From Lutibacter sp. (GTDB taxonomy: Bacteria > Bacteroidota > Bacteroidia > Flavobacteriales > Flavobacteriaceae), in NCBI GenBank assembly GCA_030694935.1, contig JAUYUA010000015.1:1-48751 (forward strand): 48,751 bases of DNA, read 5' to 3'. Made by a program: the position numbers and the translations under genes. The notes beneath the pieces were generated by a model. The model was not told the origin of the DNA. It saw only the letters and a list, made by a program, of their open reading frames with translations, and did not search any database. Positions 19,989 through 28,800 of this stretch are shown piece by piece. Each line of letters begins with the position of its first letter. Positions within the stretch are counted from its first letter, which is position 1.

Positions 19989-21275
19989 ATGTCAAACAAA
20001 GCAATTTTAGAATTTAATGGCAAGAAATATGAATTTCCGGTTTATACAGGATCCGAAAATGAAGTTGCCATGGATATTTCAGTATTAAGGTCTGTAACAG
20101 AAGGTTTAATTACCTTGGATGTAGGTTATAAAAATACAGGTTCTTGCTCCAGCAAAATCACTTTTTTAGATGGTGAAAAAGGAATTTTACGTCACAGAGG
20201 TTACGCCATAGAGGATTTAACAAAAAAAGCCTGTTTTTTAGAAGTGGCTTTTTTAATCATCTTTGGAGAGCTTCCAACCAAAGAAGAATTTGAAAAATTT
20301 AAGGTTGATATCAAAAAGAATTCAATGGTAAACGAAGAAATGAAAGATATCGTTGAAGGTTTTCCAAAATCAACACATCCAATGGGGATGTTGTCTAGTT
20401 TAACCAGTGCGCTTACCGCTTTTAATCCTGGCGTTGTAAATGTAAATTCAAAAGAGGATATGTACAATGCCGTTACCAAAATATTAGGTAAATTTCCGGT
20501 ATTGGCAACTTGGGCACACAGAAGAAATAACGGATTGCCATTAAATTATTCAGACAATTCATTGGATTATATTTCCAATATTATGCAATTGATGTTTAAG
20601 ATTCCTACAGAGCAATATGTGATAAATCCTATTGCTATTAAGGCTCTTGATGAATTGTTAATTTTACATGAAGACCACGAACAAAACTGTTCAACGTCAA
20701 CTGTTCGTATGGTAGGTTCTTCAGGAGCAGGGTTGTTTGCATCAGTTTCTGCAGGAGTTTCTGCATTGTGGGGACATCTTCATGGTGGTGCGAATCAGGC
20801 TGTTTTGGAAATGTTGGAAGAAATTCAAAAAGATGGAGGCGATGTTGAAAAGTTTATCAATAGAGCAAAAGATAAAGATGATCCTTTCCGATTGATGGGA
20901 TTTGGTCACAGGGTTTACAAAAACTTTGATCCAAGAGCCCGAATTATTAAAAAAGCAGCGGATGATTTGTTTGCTGATCTTAATTTGACGGATCCAGTTT
21001 TAAAAATTGCAAAACACCTAGAGGAAGTTGCACTTAAAGATCCATATTTTGCTGAACGTAAATTATATCCTAACGTAGATTTCTATTCTGGAATTATTTA
21101 CAGAGCTTTAGGAATTCCTGTTGCCATGTTTACGGTGATGTTTGCAGTTGGCCGTTTACCGGGATGGATTGCACAATGGAAAGAAATGCGCGAAAACGGA
21201 GAGCCAATTGGCCGTCCGCGTCAATTATACATTGGTGAGCCATTACGTCCATTTAAAGAATTTAAGGAAAGATAA
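19989..21275 (+). CDS. gltA: Citrate synthase
   Basis: Condenses oxaloacetate with acetyl-CoA at the entry of the TCA cycle. At 428 residues it is the longer type II form found in many Gram-negative bacteria, with the N-terminal beta domain (LDVGYKNTGSCSSKITFLDG). Catalytic segments are LRHRGYAIEDL, the His in LWGHLHGGANQAVLEML, the second His in MGFGHRVYKNFDPRA, and the Asp region PNVDFYSGIIYRALGIP. It sits alone between two terminator hairpins. Confidence 0.98.
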   Translation: MSNKAILEFNGKKYEFPVYTGSENEVAMDISVLRSVTEGLITLDVGYKNTGSCSSKITFLDGEKGILRHRGYAIEDLTKKACFLEVAFLIIFGELPTKEEFEKFKVDIKKNSMVNEEMKDIVEGFPKSTHPMGMLSSLTSALTAFNPGVVNVNSKEDMYNAVTKILGKFPVLATWAHRRNNGLPLNYSDNSLDYISNIMQLMFKIPTEQYVINPIAIKALDELLILHEDHEQNCSTSTVRMVGSSGAGLFASVSAGVSALWGHLHGGANQAVLEMLEEIQKDGGDVEKFINRAKDKDDPFRLMGFGHRVYKNFDPRARIIKKAADDLFADLNLTDPVLKIAKHLEEVALKDPYFAERKLYPNVDFYSGIIYRALGIPVAMFTVMFAVGRLPGWIAQWKEMRENGEPIGRPRQLYIGEPLRPFKEFKER

Positions 21276-21299
21276 TTTCAAAAATTTTTTTAAATTTAT

Positions 21300-21340
21300 A
21301 AAGAAACCTCATATTATTTATGGGGTTTCTTTATTTTTAC
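21300..21340 (+). terminator. Hairpin after gltA, directly upstream of the arginine-deiminase-like gene
   Basis: AAAGAAACC (21300-21308) pairs with GGTTTCTTT (21324-21332), followed by a T-rich tract. It is 25 nt after the gltA stop and would act as its terminator. Only 23 nt remain before the next ATG at 21356, too little for a standard promoter, so read-through or attenuation may feed the next gene. Confidence 0.75.
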
Positions 21341-21355
21341 GTAAAATTATTATAT

Positions 21356-22270
21356 ATGATAAAACTGAATGTTCACAATGAGACTTCCCGCCTTAGAGCT
21401 GTGGTATTGGGCACTGCCGTCAGCAATGGACCAACGCCAAAAATTGAGGAGGCATATGATCCTAAATCATTGGAACATATCAAAGCCGGAACCTATCCTG
21501 TTGAAAAAGATATGGTGGCAGAAATGGAAGCTTTTAACAAGGTTTTCGAAAAATACAACGTAAAAGTATACAGGCCAAAAGTGTTTGAAGATTACAACCA
21601 GATTTTTACAAGAGACATTGCCTTTGTTATTGAAGATAAATTGTTTAAATCGAATATTTTACCCGACAGGGAAAAAGAAATTGAAGCCATTCAGTATGTA
21701 CTGGATCAAATAGATCCCAATAAGATTATTGTAGCCTCTGATGATGTTCATTTTGAAGGCGGTGACGTGATGCTTTGGAACAACCATATTTTTGTTGGAA
21801 CCTATAAAGGCGAAGATTATAAAGATTTGATTACAGCCAGAACCAATATGAAGGGTGTCAATTTTATCAAAAATTTATTTCCGAATAAAATTGTGAAGGA
21901 ATTTGATTTGGTTAAATCGAATACCATTGCGAATGAAAATGCACTTCATTTAGATTGCTGCTTTCAGCCGGTGGGAAAAGATAAAGCCATCATTCATAAA
22001 GAAGGTTTTAGGGATGAAAACGATTATCATTATTTGGTGGATTTATTCGGTAAAGAAAATATGTTTCACATCAACAAAGATGAAATGTACCAGATGTTTT
22101 CTAATATATTTTCAATTTCAGAAGAAGTTGTGGTTTCAGAAAAAAACTTTACACGATTAAATGATTGGTTAAGAGCACAAGGATTTACGGTTGAAGAAAT
22201 ACCCTACGCAGAAATATCAAAACAAGAAGGTTTATTAAGATGTTCAACATTGCCTTTAATTAGAGATTAA
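21356..22270 (+). CDS. Arginine deiminase-like (pentein-fold guanidine hydrolase)
   Basis: A 304-residue member of the amidinotransferase/arginine deiminase/dimethylarginine hydrolase superfamily, which attacks guanidine carbons through an active-site Cys. Visible family motifs are FTRD (84-87), FEGGD (133-137), the His in ALHLD (about 198) and the C-terminal Cys in LLRCSTLP (296). The start is ATG 21356 (MIKLNVHNETSRLRAV). A longer frame from 21320 runs into the terminator hairpin. The next gene encodes CtlX, so an arginine-to-citrulline reaction is plausible, but dimethylarginine hydrolysis cannot be excluded. It is shorter than classical ArcA (about 400 residues). Confidence 0.85.
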   Translation: MIKLNVHNETSRLRAVVLGTAVSNGPTPKIEEAYDPKSLEHIKAGTYPVEKDMVAEMEAFNKVFEKYNVKVYRPKVFEDYNQIFTRDIAFVIEDKLFKSNILPDREKEIEAIQYVLDQIDPNKIIVASDDVHFEGGDVMLWNNHIFVGTYKGEDYKDLITARTNMKGVNFIKNLFPNKIVKEFDLVKSNTIANENALHLDCCFQPVGKDKAIIHKEGFRDENDYHYLVDLFGKENMFHINKDEMYQMFSNIFSISEEVVVSEKNFTRLNDWLRAQGFTVEEIPYAEISKQEGLLRCSTLPLIRD

Positions 22271-22361
22271 TTATATGAAACGAGCCATAACAAATTTTGA
22301 TACACAGCAGAATGATTAATAGCGACTGCATCTGTACCAATAAAAAATAAATAATAAACAG

Positions 22362-23303
22362 ATGAAACAAATTACAAATACAATTTTAATGATTCGCCCA
22401 GTCTCATTTCGAATGAATGAGCAAACCGCCGTTAACAATTACTACCAAAAAGTATTGGAAAGTGTAACGCCAGAAACAGTGCAATTTAAAGCATTACAGG
22501 AGTTTGATGATTTTGTTGAAAAATTACAGGCAATTGGCGTTAATGTGATTGTCATTGATGACACAAAAGATACCGACACGCCAGATTCCATTTTTCCAAA
22601 CAATTGGATCTCATTTCACGAAAATGGAGATGTAGCTTTATACCCGATGTTTGCCGAAAACAGACGATTGGAAAGGCGTGAGGACATCTTGGAAACATTG
22701 GAAGATTTAGGCTATCAAATCAATAATGTGGTAGATTATACTTCAGCGGAAGAAGAAAAAATATATTTAGAAGGTACTGGGAGTTTGTTATTAGACCGAG
22801 TGAATGGAAAAGCATATTGTGCATTATCGCCAAGAGCTGATGAAGATTTATTGATTGAATTTTGTGAAGATTTTGAATTTACGCCCGTTTCTTTTGTTGC
22901 TAATCAAACGTTGAATGAAAAACGAATGCCAATATATCACACCAATGTTATTATGTGTTTGGGCGAAAAATTTTCAGTAATTTGTTTGGACAGCATTGAT
23001 GATAAAAAAGAACGTAAAGAAGTTATCAAACATTTAAAGGAAGACAAGAAGGAAATTATTGCTATTACTGAAGAACAAGTGAATAGTTTTGCAGGCAATA
23101 TGTTGCAGGTAATGGGAAAAAATGAAGAACGTTATATTGTGATGTCGAACTCGGCTTATGAAAGTTTAACAAAACAACAACTTAATCAAATTGAAAAACA
23201 CGGCAAAATACTTTACAGTTCCTTAGATACCATCGAAGCTTGCGGAGGCGGGAGTGCGCGTTGTATGATGGCGGAAGTTTTTTTGCCAAAAAATGAAGAA
23301 TAA
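22362..23303 (+). CDS. ctlX: Citrulline hydrolase-type pentein enzyme (CtlX family)
   Basis: CtlX-type enzymes hydrolyse citrulline to ornithine, ammonia and CO2. The 313-residue protein shows the N-terminal MIRPVSFRMNEQTAVNNYYQ typical of the family, the substrate loop TPDSIFPNNW (about 73-82), EGTGSLLLD (137-145), a conserved His in YHTNVIMCLG (about 193) and the C-terminal nucleophile region ACGGGSARCMMAE (Cys 301 is the likely nucleophile). It lies 91 nt after the arginine-deiminase-like gene and 22 nt before an Rrf2 regulator. With its neighbour it could form an arginine-to-ornithine route that makes no ATP. The intergenic 91 nt shows no clear signal. Confidence 0.85.
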   Translation: MKQITNTILMIRPVSFRMNEQTAVNNYYQKVLESVTPETVQFKALQEFDDFVEKLQAIGVNVIVIDDTKDTDTPDSIFPNNWISFHENGDVALYPMFAENRRLERREDILETLEDLGYQINNVVDYTSAEEEKIYLEGTGSLLLDRVNGKAYCALSPRADEDLLIEFCEDFEFTPVSFVANQTLNEKRMPIYHTNVIMCLGEKFSVICLDSIDDKKERKEVIKHLKEDKKEIIAITEEQVNSFAGNMLQVMGKNEERYIVMSNSAYESLTKQQLNQIEKHGKILYSSLDTIEACGGGSARCMMAEVFLPKNEE

Positions 23304-23325
23304 ATTTAAAATTACCGGTTGAAAA

Positions 23326-23748
23326 ATGCTTTCTAAAAAAACAAAATACGGACTTAAAGCGTTGAGCTATCTTGCCAGACAAGAGGCAAATGTTCCCATT
23401 TTAATTTCAGATATTTCCGAATCGGAGAACATCTCAAAAAAGTTTTTGGAAAGTATTTTATTGACCTTAAAAAAGAGCGGAATTCTTTCTTCCAAAAAAG
23501 GAAAAGGCGGCGGTTATTATTTGATTAAAAACCCGAATGAAATAAAAATTTCTACAGTAATTCGTTTGCTCGAAGGGCCAATAGCGATGTTGCCCTGCGT
23601 GAGTTTAAACTATTATGAAAAATGTGATGACTGTAAAAGCGAAGAACGTTGCAGCTTAAATATTTTAATGGCAGAAGTGCGTGACAGTACTTTGAAAATT
23701 CTTGAAAATAAGACATTGGCTAATTTTCATTGCGGAACTGTCGATTAA
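23326..23748 (+). CDS. Rrf2 family transcriptional regulator
   Basis: A 140-residue Rrf2-type winged-helix repressor. The N-terminal part MLSKKTKYGLKALSYLARQ leads into the helix-turn-helix (SENISKKFLESILLTLKKSG) and the wing (SKKGKGGGYYL). The effector region contains a Cys set, LPCVSLN then CDDCKSEERC, comparable to the three-Cys iron-sulfur site of IscR-like members, so redox or Fe-S sensing is plausible. It starts 22 nt after ctlX, so it may be co-transcribed. Its target is not evident. Confidence 0.92.
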   Translation: MLSKKTKYGLKALSYLARQEANVPILISDISESENISKKFLESILLTLKKSGILSSKKGKGGGYYLIKNPNEIKISTVIRLLEGPIAMLPCVSLNYYEKCDDCKSEERCSLNILMAEVRDSTLKILENKTLANFHCGTVD

Positions 23749-23767
23749 ATAATGATGTTTATAAGTA

Positions 23768-23797
23768 AAAAAGACTGTCTTTTCAGACAGTCTTTTT
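23768..23797. terminator. Bidirectional terminator between convergent genes
   Basis: AAAAAGACTGTC (23768-23779) and GACAGTCTTTTT (23786-23797) form a perfect 12-bp stem with A/T tracts on both sides. It serves the Rrf2 gene on the plus strand and the 602-residue protein gene on the minus strand, whose stop is only 8 nt away. Confidence 0.9.
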
Positions 23798-23804
23798 AAA
23801 AATA

Positions 23805-25613
23805 TTATGCTTTAACCAAAACTGGAATTTTAATACTGAACAATGCTGTTTTTAAAGTTTCCAACTCGCTTAATAAGCCTTCTTTATTAGCTTCAAAATA
23901 AATTTTTGAATCGGAAAACAACTGATGGTAATATTCAATGCCGTCATTTAAATTACTTTGAAATGCGTTCAAATACTTCTGGTTTTTCACATTAAAGGAA
24001 TCACTAAATTCTTCAACTTTGTTGGAAAAATAATCAACGTACATCGCCAATTCTTTGATGAACATATGTGGGCGATTTTTTGTTTCAATCACATTTGCTC
24101 TTCCGTAAATATGGTTTACCATTTCTTTTAATGAAAGGTCTTTTGTGAAATAAGCCATATTTGGACCCGGGCAAATTGCAACTCCTTGTTTCTCTCCTTT
24201 TCTTTCTATACCATAATTAAAAAATGCAGCATTGGCCAATCCTTCGCACAAACATGCTTTTTCAGTAATTTTATTGGCTTTTTCAGCAAAATCACTTTCG
24301 CTTAAATTTTCAAGTTTTAGATCATTTAATTTGAGGGTTTGGTATTTTTTTGATGCCGTGCAAATTACTTTTTCAGTATATTCTGTATTTGATGACAGAA
24401 ATTTTTTGGCGCAAGCACTGCCTGCTTTGCCTTCTGCAATTCTTTCGTTTTTGATAATCTCATTGGTGTTTCCCCTTAAGCTGTTAAATGGAACTCCCAA
24501 TGGAGAAATATTGCTTAAAAACAAATCTTTTTCAGTCGCAACCCTTAAGGCTTCTCTGGTAACTTCATCAACAGTGGTTACTTCAGGAACCAATAAAAAT
24601 GGGGAACCCCAGCCTACAGAATCAATATTGTAATTGTCCAATAAAAATTCGTGTTCTTCATAAGTGCCAACACCTCCCTGAACGGTAATTGCCAAACTTA
24701 AATGCTCGGTTGGAATGTGTTTTTCTTTGCTTTTTAACGCTTCAACCAAAATGCCGTGAATCTCATCAATTAAAGCAGTTTTGTTCATTTTAAATTCCTC
24801 TAAAATTGGACCCAACAAATAACCGTCAGAAGCAAAAGCGTGACCGCCACAGTTTAAACCGGATTCAATTCTGTATTCAGAAACCCAAAGTCCTTTTTTG
24901 GCTAAAAATTTCCCTTGAATAATGGCCGATCTGTAATCGCTTACTTTTAAAATGATTTTCTTCTTCAGCTCATTGTTTTCCGTTGGAAAAAAATCATTGA
25001 AATTTTCAAAATAACTATACAATCTTGGATTCATTCCGGCAGAAAGTACTACAGATGATTCCAAAGTACTGTTTGCAAAACCTCTCAATGCTGCGTGTGC
25101 ATCATTGAATTCTATTGGCAATAAGTCTTTTTTGCTATAATTGGGTTTGTCCAACTTCGTCATAATATTCACATCAATACTGCCAGGTTTAAGGTTGTTA
25201 TGGATCCAATTGCTCAAATCTTCTTTAACCGTATTGTTTTGAATAGTTTGAATGAAATTTTGTTTTAGTTCTGAAAAATCAGGAAGCATTTCCATATATT
25301 TTTCAAATTCACTGTTTTTCTGTTCAAAACTCTTTTTAAGATTTTCAAATTTTTGTTTAACAATGATGTCTACCGTATTCAAATAGGATGTAATTCTTTT
25401 TGCTCTATAGTCCTCAACTTTTGTTGAAATTTCCTGATATGGGATCTTAAATTTTCCTGAATAATATTCATTCATTTTTTCAATAATGATGTCATCTACA
25501 ACTGAAATAACAGAAGAAATACCATATTTTGCTATTTTAATAGGGGTATCTATTGTAAAAGCAATCCCCATTACCGGAACGTGAAATGAATGTGGGTTGT
25601 TTTTTTGGTGCAT
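23805..25613 (-). CDS. Conserved protein of unknown function, 602 residues, possible FMN-type TIM barrel
   Basis: No family assigned with confidence. The N-terminus has PVMGIAFTIDTP (13-24) followed by KIAKYGISSVISVVDD, reminiscent of the first strand of FMN-dependent TIM-barrel enzymes such as nitronate monooxygenases. GGVGT (313-317) and DSVGWGSPFLL (331-341) resemble their phosphate-binding end. A long charged helical insertion covers about residues 40-150. The C-terminal part carries several Cys (401, 418, 454, 456, 481), including SACAKKF, EKACLCEG and AICPGPN, which could bind a metal or cluster. There is no signal peptide or membrane segment. It is isolated: a terminator lies on one side and 263 nt of AT-rich DNA on the other. 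Confidence 0.7.
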   Translation of the reverse strand: MHQKNNPHSFHVPVMGIAFTIDTPIKIAKYGISSVISVVDDIIIEKMNEYYSGKFKIPYQEISTKVEDYRAKRITSYLNTVDIIVKQKFENLKKSFEQKNSEFEKYMEMLPDFSELKQNFIQTIQNNTVKEDLSNWIHNNLKPGSIDVNIMTKLDKPNYSKKDLLPIEFNDAHAALRGFANSTLESSVVLSAGMNPRLYSYFENFNDFFPTENNELKKKIILKVSDYRSAIIQGKFLAKKGLWVSEYRIESGLNCGGHAFASDGYLLGPILEEFKMNKTALIDEIHGILVEALKSKEKHIPTEHLSLAITVQGGVGTYEEHEFLLDNYNIDSVGWGSPFLLVPEVTTVDEVTREALRVATEKDLFLSNISPLGVPFNSLRGNTNEIIKNERIAEGKAGSACAKKFLSSNTEYTEKVICTASKKYQTLKLNDLKLENLSESDFAEKANKITEKACLCEGLANAAFFNYGIERKGEKQGVAICPGPNMAYFTKDLSLKEMVNHIYGRANVIETKNRPHMFIKELAMYVDYFSNKVEEFSDSFNVKNQKYLNAFQSNLNDGIEYYHQLFSDSKIYFEANKEGLLSELETLKTALFSIKIPVLVKA

Positions 25614-25825
25614 ACTTTTTGGTCTTAAATTATTTATTTCAAATAATTATTATTTTTGGGTACAAATGTAGGCAACTCTAAGTTATTATTAGTTAAAAGT
25701 TTTATAAATAGTGTTTGTTTTTGGTCAAATTTGCAAGAATAGTATTGGTTTTTTAAGCAAATTTTTCAATGAAAATTCAAATTTTTCTTTCTGGGTGTGA
25801 TTTTTTAAGTTTATAAAATTAAAGA

Positions 25826-25851
25826 AGCCGACTCATGATTATGAGCCGGCT
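25826..25851 (-). terminator. Terminator of the GIN-domain lipoprotein gene
   Basis: AGCCGACTCAT (25826-25836) pairs with ATGAGCCGGCT (25841-25851) with one mismatch. On the minus strand it is followed by a T-rich CTTCTTT. It lies 26 nt past the stop of the DUF2807 gene. The remaining DNA up to 25613 is AT-rich and shows no other clear feature. Confidence 0.75.
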
Positions 25852-25876
25852 AACATTTCAATCTATTTTATTGGGA

Positions 25877-26611
25877 TTAGTTTCCAGAAACACTTCCTCC
25901 TGAATTGGTTTCTTTTTCAATGGATTCAGGACTTCCTTCATAATCAATATCGGCACCACTGCTTGCTTTTGCCGTTAATTTGCCGGTTACATTTACATCA
26001 ATATTGGCGCCGCTGCTTGCTTTTGTAATGGCATTTACAGTTTTAAGATCTTTGGCGTTAATGGAACTGCCGCTGCTCGAATTTGCAGTGAATGAATTGG
26101 ATTTTCCAACAATGGTGATGCTTGAGCCGCTTGATGATTCACTTGTAATTTCGTTGGCATTGGAGCGAATTTTCATGGTGCTTCCACTGCTTGAATCAAG
26201 TTCTAAAGTCTCAGCTTGTATGGTATTTTCAGATTTTACGGAGGCACCGCTCGATGCTTTTATTTTTGAAATGCTTTCAGTTGTTAAATACACATTTCGT
26301 GCTTTTGCCTGATATACACTTTTTTCAAAATAAATGTTCAGCTCATTATTTTTTACTTCCGTAATCAATAAATCTATTACATTTTCATCGGCTTCAACGC
26401 TAATACTTGTTGGTTTTCCTTGAGTAATGGTTAAATTAATACCTTGTTGTACGTTTATTATTTCAAAATCTGATTTGATTGTTCGGTCTTCTGAAACCAC
26501 GTTTCTATTTCCTTTTATGCCAACAACACCATCAAAAATGCAGGAAGATGTTGTAAAAAGAAGTGTCAGATAAATTGAAATTAAAATGGTAATTCTCACT
26601 AAAGTTTTCAT
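25877..26611 (-). CDS. Head GIN domain (DUF2807) putative lipoprotein
   Basis: A 244-residue exported protein. The N-terminal hydrophobic segment ends at TSSC (Cys 24), an acceptable lipobox, so it is likely lipid-anchored. The body matches DUF2807: an opening RTIKSDFEIINVQQGINLTI, then serial short units centred on SSGS/SSGA (KASSGASVKS, DSSSGSTMKI, ESSSGSSITI, NSSSGSSINA, KASSGANIDV, KASSGADIDY), as in a stacked beta-solenoid. It is the last gene after DUF4870-PadR-PspC on the same strand, 93 nt downstream of PspC. In Bacteroidota this family is often found with PspC genes, which suggests an envelope role, otherwise unknown. Confidence 0.9.
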   Translation of the reverse strand: MKTLVRITILISIYLTLLFTTSSCIFDGVVGIKGNRNVVSEDRTIKSDFEIINVQQGINLTITQGKPTSISVEADENVIDLLITEVKNNELNIYFEKSVYQAKARNVYLTTESISKIKASSGASVKSENTIQAETLELDSSSGSTMKIRSNANEITSESSSGSSITIVGKSNSFTANSSSGSSINAKDLKTVNAITKASSGANIDVNVTGKLTAKASSGADIDYEGSPESIEKETNSGGSVSGN

Positions 26612-26704
26612 TTGTTTGGTTGTTTTTAAGTCAAAAGTATTTTAAAATGAAAATAGCTGCAATTATTTTAAGATGACTTGTTGATTATGATGGCTGAATT
26701 GTAT

Positions 26705-28444
26705 TTATCCAATTTTAACGCCATTTTTATCAATTTTTACTTCCGCATTTTTATCGCCATCGTTTACTTTAATTTTAAACCCCCCATTTTCATCCATATT
26801 TAATTTAAAGTTTTCGTTGTCGCTTTTGAATTCGTCTCCAAATATACTTGGATCGCAGTCTAAACATTCTAACCCATTTTCAGTCATTTTATAATAATGT
26901 TTAGGCATATCACCATCAAAAATATTTTGGACATTGTCAACATCATTCAAATAGGTTTGTGTTGATGCATCTAAATAAACAACCGAATTTACTGGTAAAT
27001 AAACCGTAATGTCAATTAACTGGTCCTTGAATTTATTTTTTAAATCGGATAAAAAGTATCCGTTCAGCAACAGATTTTTCTCTGTTAAGCTGAATTTATA
27101 TTCAATAGACTCAGCATCTTTATTGGCTGTTAAACGATTTTTTCCGTCCGATTCTTTTCTGATTTTCACAAAAGCTGTTGCTTTATCGGTTGGTTTTATG
27201 TCAACATTAACTCTGGTTGCGTATAATTTTTCACTGTTATTGTCAAATACTGTTTCAAAATTATGACTTCTTCTCAATTCTTTTTCATTGGATAAGTTGT
27301 CGTTGCCAATCATTTTAATGGCTAAGGTATCTTGCGCAGCTATCGGTAAATCTTCGGTTTGATTGTGTACACCATCATAAGCATTTTGCGTTGCGAAATT
27401 AATTCCTGCAAAACTCAATCCGAGGATGGCAATAATCCAAACACCTAAAAGCGATAATTTTGTGGTGGTGCTAAATGATTTTACATTGCTTGAAAGGATT
27501 TTTAAACCCAGCATAAACAATACAACAAAAGGAATTGCGATGGCCAAAAATCCAAATATTACCAGCAGCCACATAGGTAAAATGGAATCAAAGAAAAATG
27601 GCGGATACTGTATATAATCTCCTTCAAATCCTAACATTTCTACACTTCCCCATGAAAATGCGCCAACAATTAAAGCAATCAACGTAATCGCTGCAATAAA
27701 TATTAACAAGGCTCCAATAAATTTCCCAAACACTTTAAGAATGGCCAAAATAATTTTACCGATGGTGTCAATTACTTCTTGAATGCCAGATCTTGCTTTG
27801 TTTTTAAATTCCGAGCTTTTTACGGTTTCGGTAACATCATTTACGCCACTTTTAACACGAGAGGAAACATCTTGAAATTCTTCTCTAATTTTTCGTTCAA
27901 TGTTGCTGATATTTACCGGTTCGCCTTTCATTTGTAATTTTTCGGCAGTGGTTTCCGCTTGCGGAATCAAGATCCATAATAAAATGTAAATCAAAAATCC
28001 GGTTCCGAAAAAGAAAAACAATACCAGCCATAACAAGCGCATCCAAATAACATCCATACCAAAATAATGTGCCAATCCCGAGCAAACACCGCCTAAAAAT
28101 TTATCGTCGCTGTCTCTGAATAATTTTTTTGATGATGTGCTTGAGCGATATTTTGGCTCGTCTTCAAAAAGTTCTTCATCTACCGAATAATCTTCCGGTC
28201 TTCCCATTATTTTGGTAATCTCGTCAATGTCGCTGTCATTAATCACCATGCGGTCATTGGTAATTCTTTCCGAAAGCAATTCGCCTATTCGAAGTTCAAT
28301 ATCATTTAATATTTCGTCTCTTCCTTGTGGATCATCACTTAAAGATCGTCTGATGGCATCTAAATAAAGTTTTAGCTTTTGATAGGCTATTTCATCAATA
28401 TGAAAGAAGATGCCTCCTAAATTTATGTTTATAGTCTTATTCAT
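26705..28444 (-). CDS. PspC domain membrane protein
   Basis: A 579-residue inner-membrane protein. Residues 1-90 form a soluble helical part (MNKTININLGGIFFHIDEIA; a pattern of acidic helices up to IMGRPEDYS). The PspC domain follows at about 105-165 (KLFRDSDDKFLGGVCSGLAH, then the hydrophobic LLWLVLFFFFGTGFLIYILL). Several further membrane segments lie between about 230 and 360, and a C-terminal domain of about 200 residues ends the protein. PspC proteins of enterobacteria take part in the phage-shock envelope response. Here the gene is 11 nt after a PadR regulator, and the pair probably forms one regulated unit. The C-terminal half is specific to Bacteroidota. Confidence 0.92.
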   Translation of the reverse strand: MNKTININLGGIFFHIDEIAYQKLKLYLDAIRRSLSDDPQGRDEILNDIELRIGELLSERITNDRMVINDSDIDEITKIMGRPEDYSVDEELFEDEPKYRSSTSSKKLFRDSDDKFLGGVCSGLAHYFGMDVIWMRLLWLVLFFFFGTGFLIYILLWILIPQAETTAEKLQMKGEPVNISNIERKIREEFQDVSSRVKSGVNDVTETVKSSEFKNKARSGIQEVIDTIGKIILAILKVFGKFIGALLIFIAAITLIALIVGAFSWGSVEMLGFEGDYIQYPPFFFDSILPMWLLVIFGFLAIAIPFVVLFMLGLKILSSNVKSFSTTTKLSLLGVWIIAILGLSFAGINFATQNAYDGVHNQTEDLPIAAQDTLAIKMIGNDNLSNEKELRRSHNFETVFDNNSEKLYATRVNVDIKPTDKATAFVKIRKESDGKNRLTANKDAESIEYKFSLTEKNLLLNGYFLSDLKNKFKDQLIDITVYLPVNSVVYLDASTQTYLNDVDNVQNIFDGDMPKHYYKMTENGLECLDCDPSIFGDEFKSDNENFKLNMDENGGFKIKVNDGDKNAEVKIDKNGVKIG

Positions 28445-28455
28445 TTTTCGTTGAT

Positions 28456-28782
28456 TTATTTTTTGGTTACTAAATTTACTGCTTCTACAAGTTCACTCCA
28501 AGTAGTGTCTAATTCTTTTAAAAATAATTTGCCTGTTTCTGTAAGGCCATAATATTTTCTTGGCGGTCCGGATGTTGATTCTTCCCAACGATAGTTGAGT
28601 AAACCAACATTTTTTAATCGGGTTAATAAAGGATAAACGGTTCCTTCAACAACCAATAACTTGGCGTCTTTCAGCTCCGATAGAATTTCAGAAGTATATG
28701 CATCGCCGTGTTGTAATATGGAAAGTATGCAATACTCTAAAACTCCTTTTCGCATTTGCGCTTTTGTGTTTTCTATCTTCAT
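28456..28782 (-). CDS. PadR family transcriptional regulator
   Basis: A 108-residue winged-helix regulator of the short PadR type. Marks are QMRKGVLEYCILSILQHGDA, VVEGTVYPLLTRLKNVGLL (recognition helix) and PPRKYYGLTETGKLFL (wing). It sits 18 nt after the DUF4870 gene and 11 nt before pspC in one minus-strand operon with a flavobacterial promoter ahead of DUF4870. PadR proteins usually repress their own operon, so this one probably controls the PspC/GIN genes. Confidence 0.95.
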   Translation of the reverse strand: MKIENTKAQMRKGVLEYCILSILQHGDAYTSEILSELKDAKLLVVEGTVYPLLTRLKNVGLLNYRWEESTSGPPRKYYGLTETGKLFLKELDTTWSELVEAVNLVTKK

Positions 28783-28800
28783 AAGTTGAAATTTAATGTG

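Noticed and set aside
23805-25613. Firm naming as nitronate monooxygenase
   Set aside because: Only two short segments resemble that family; the insertion and Cys-rich region do not fit, so the name would be misleading.
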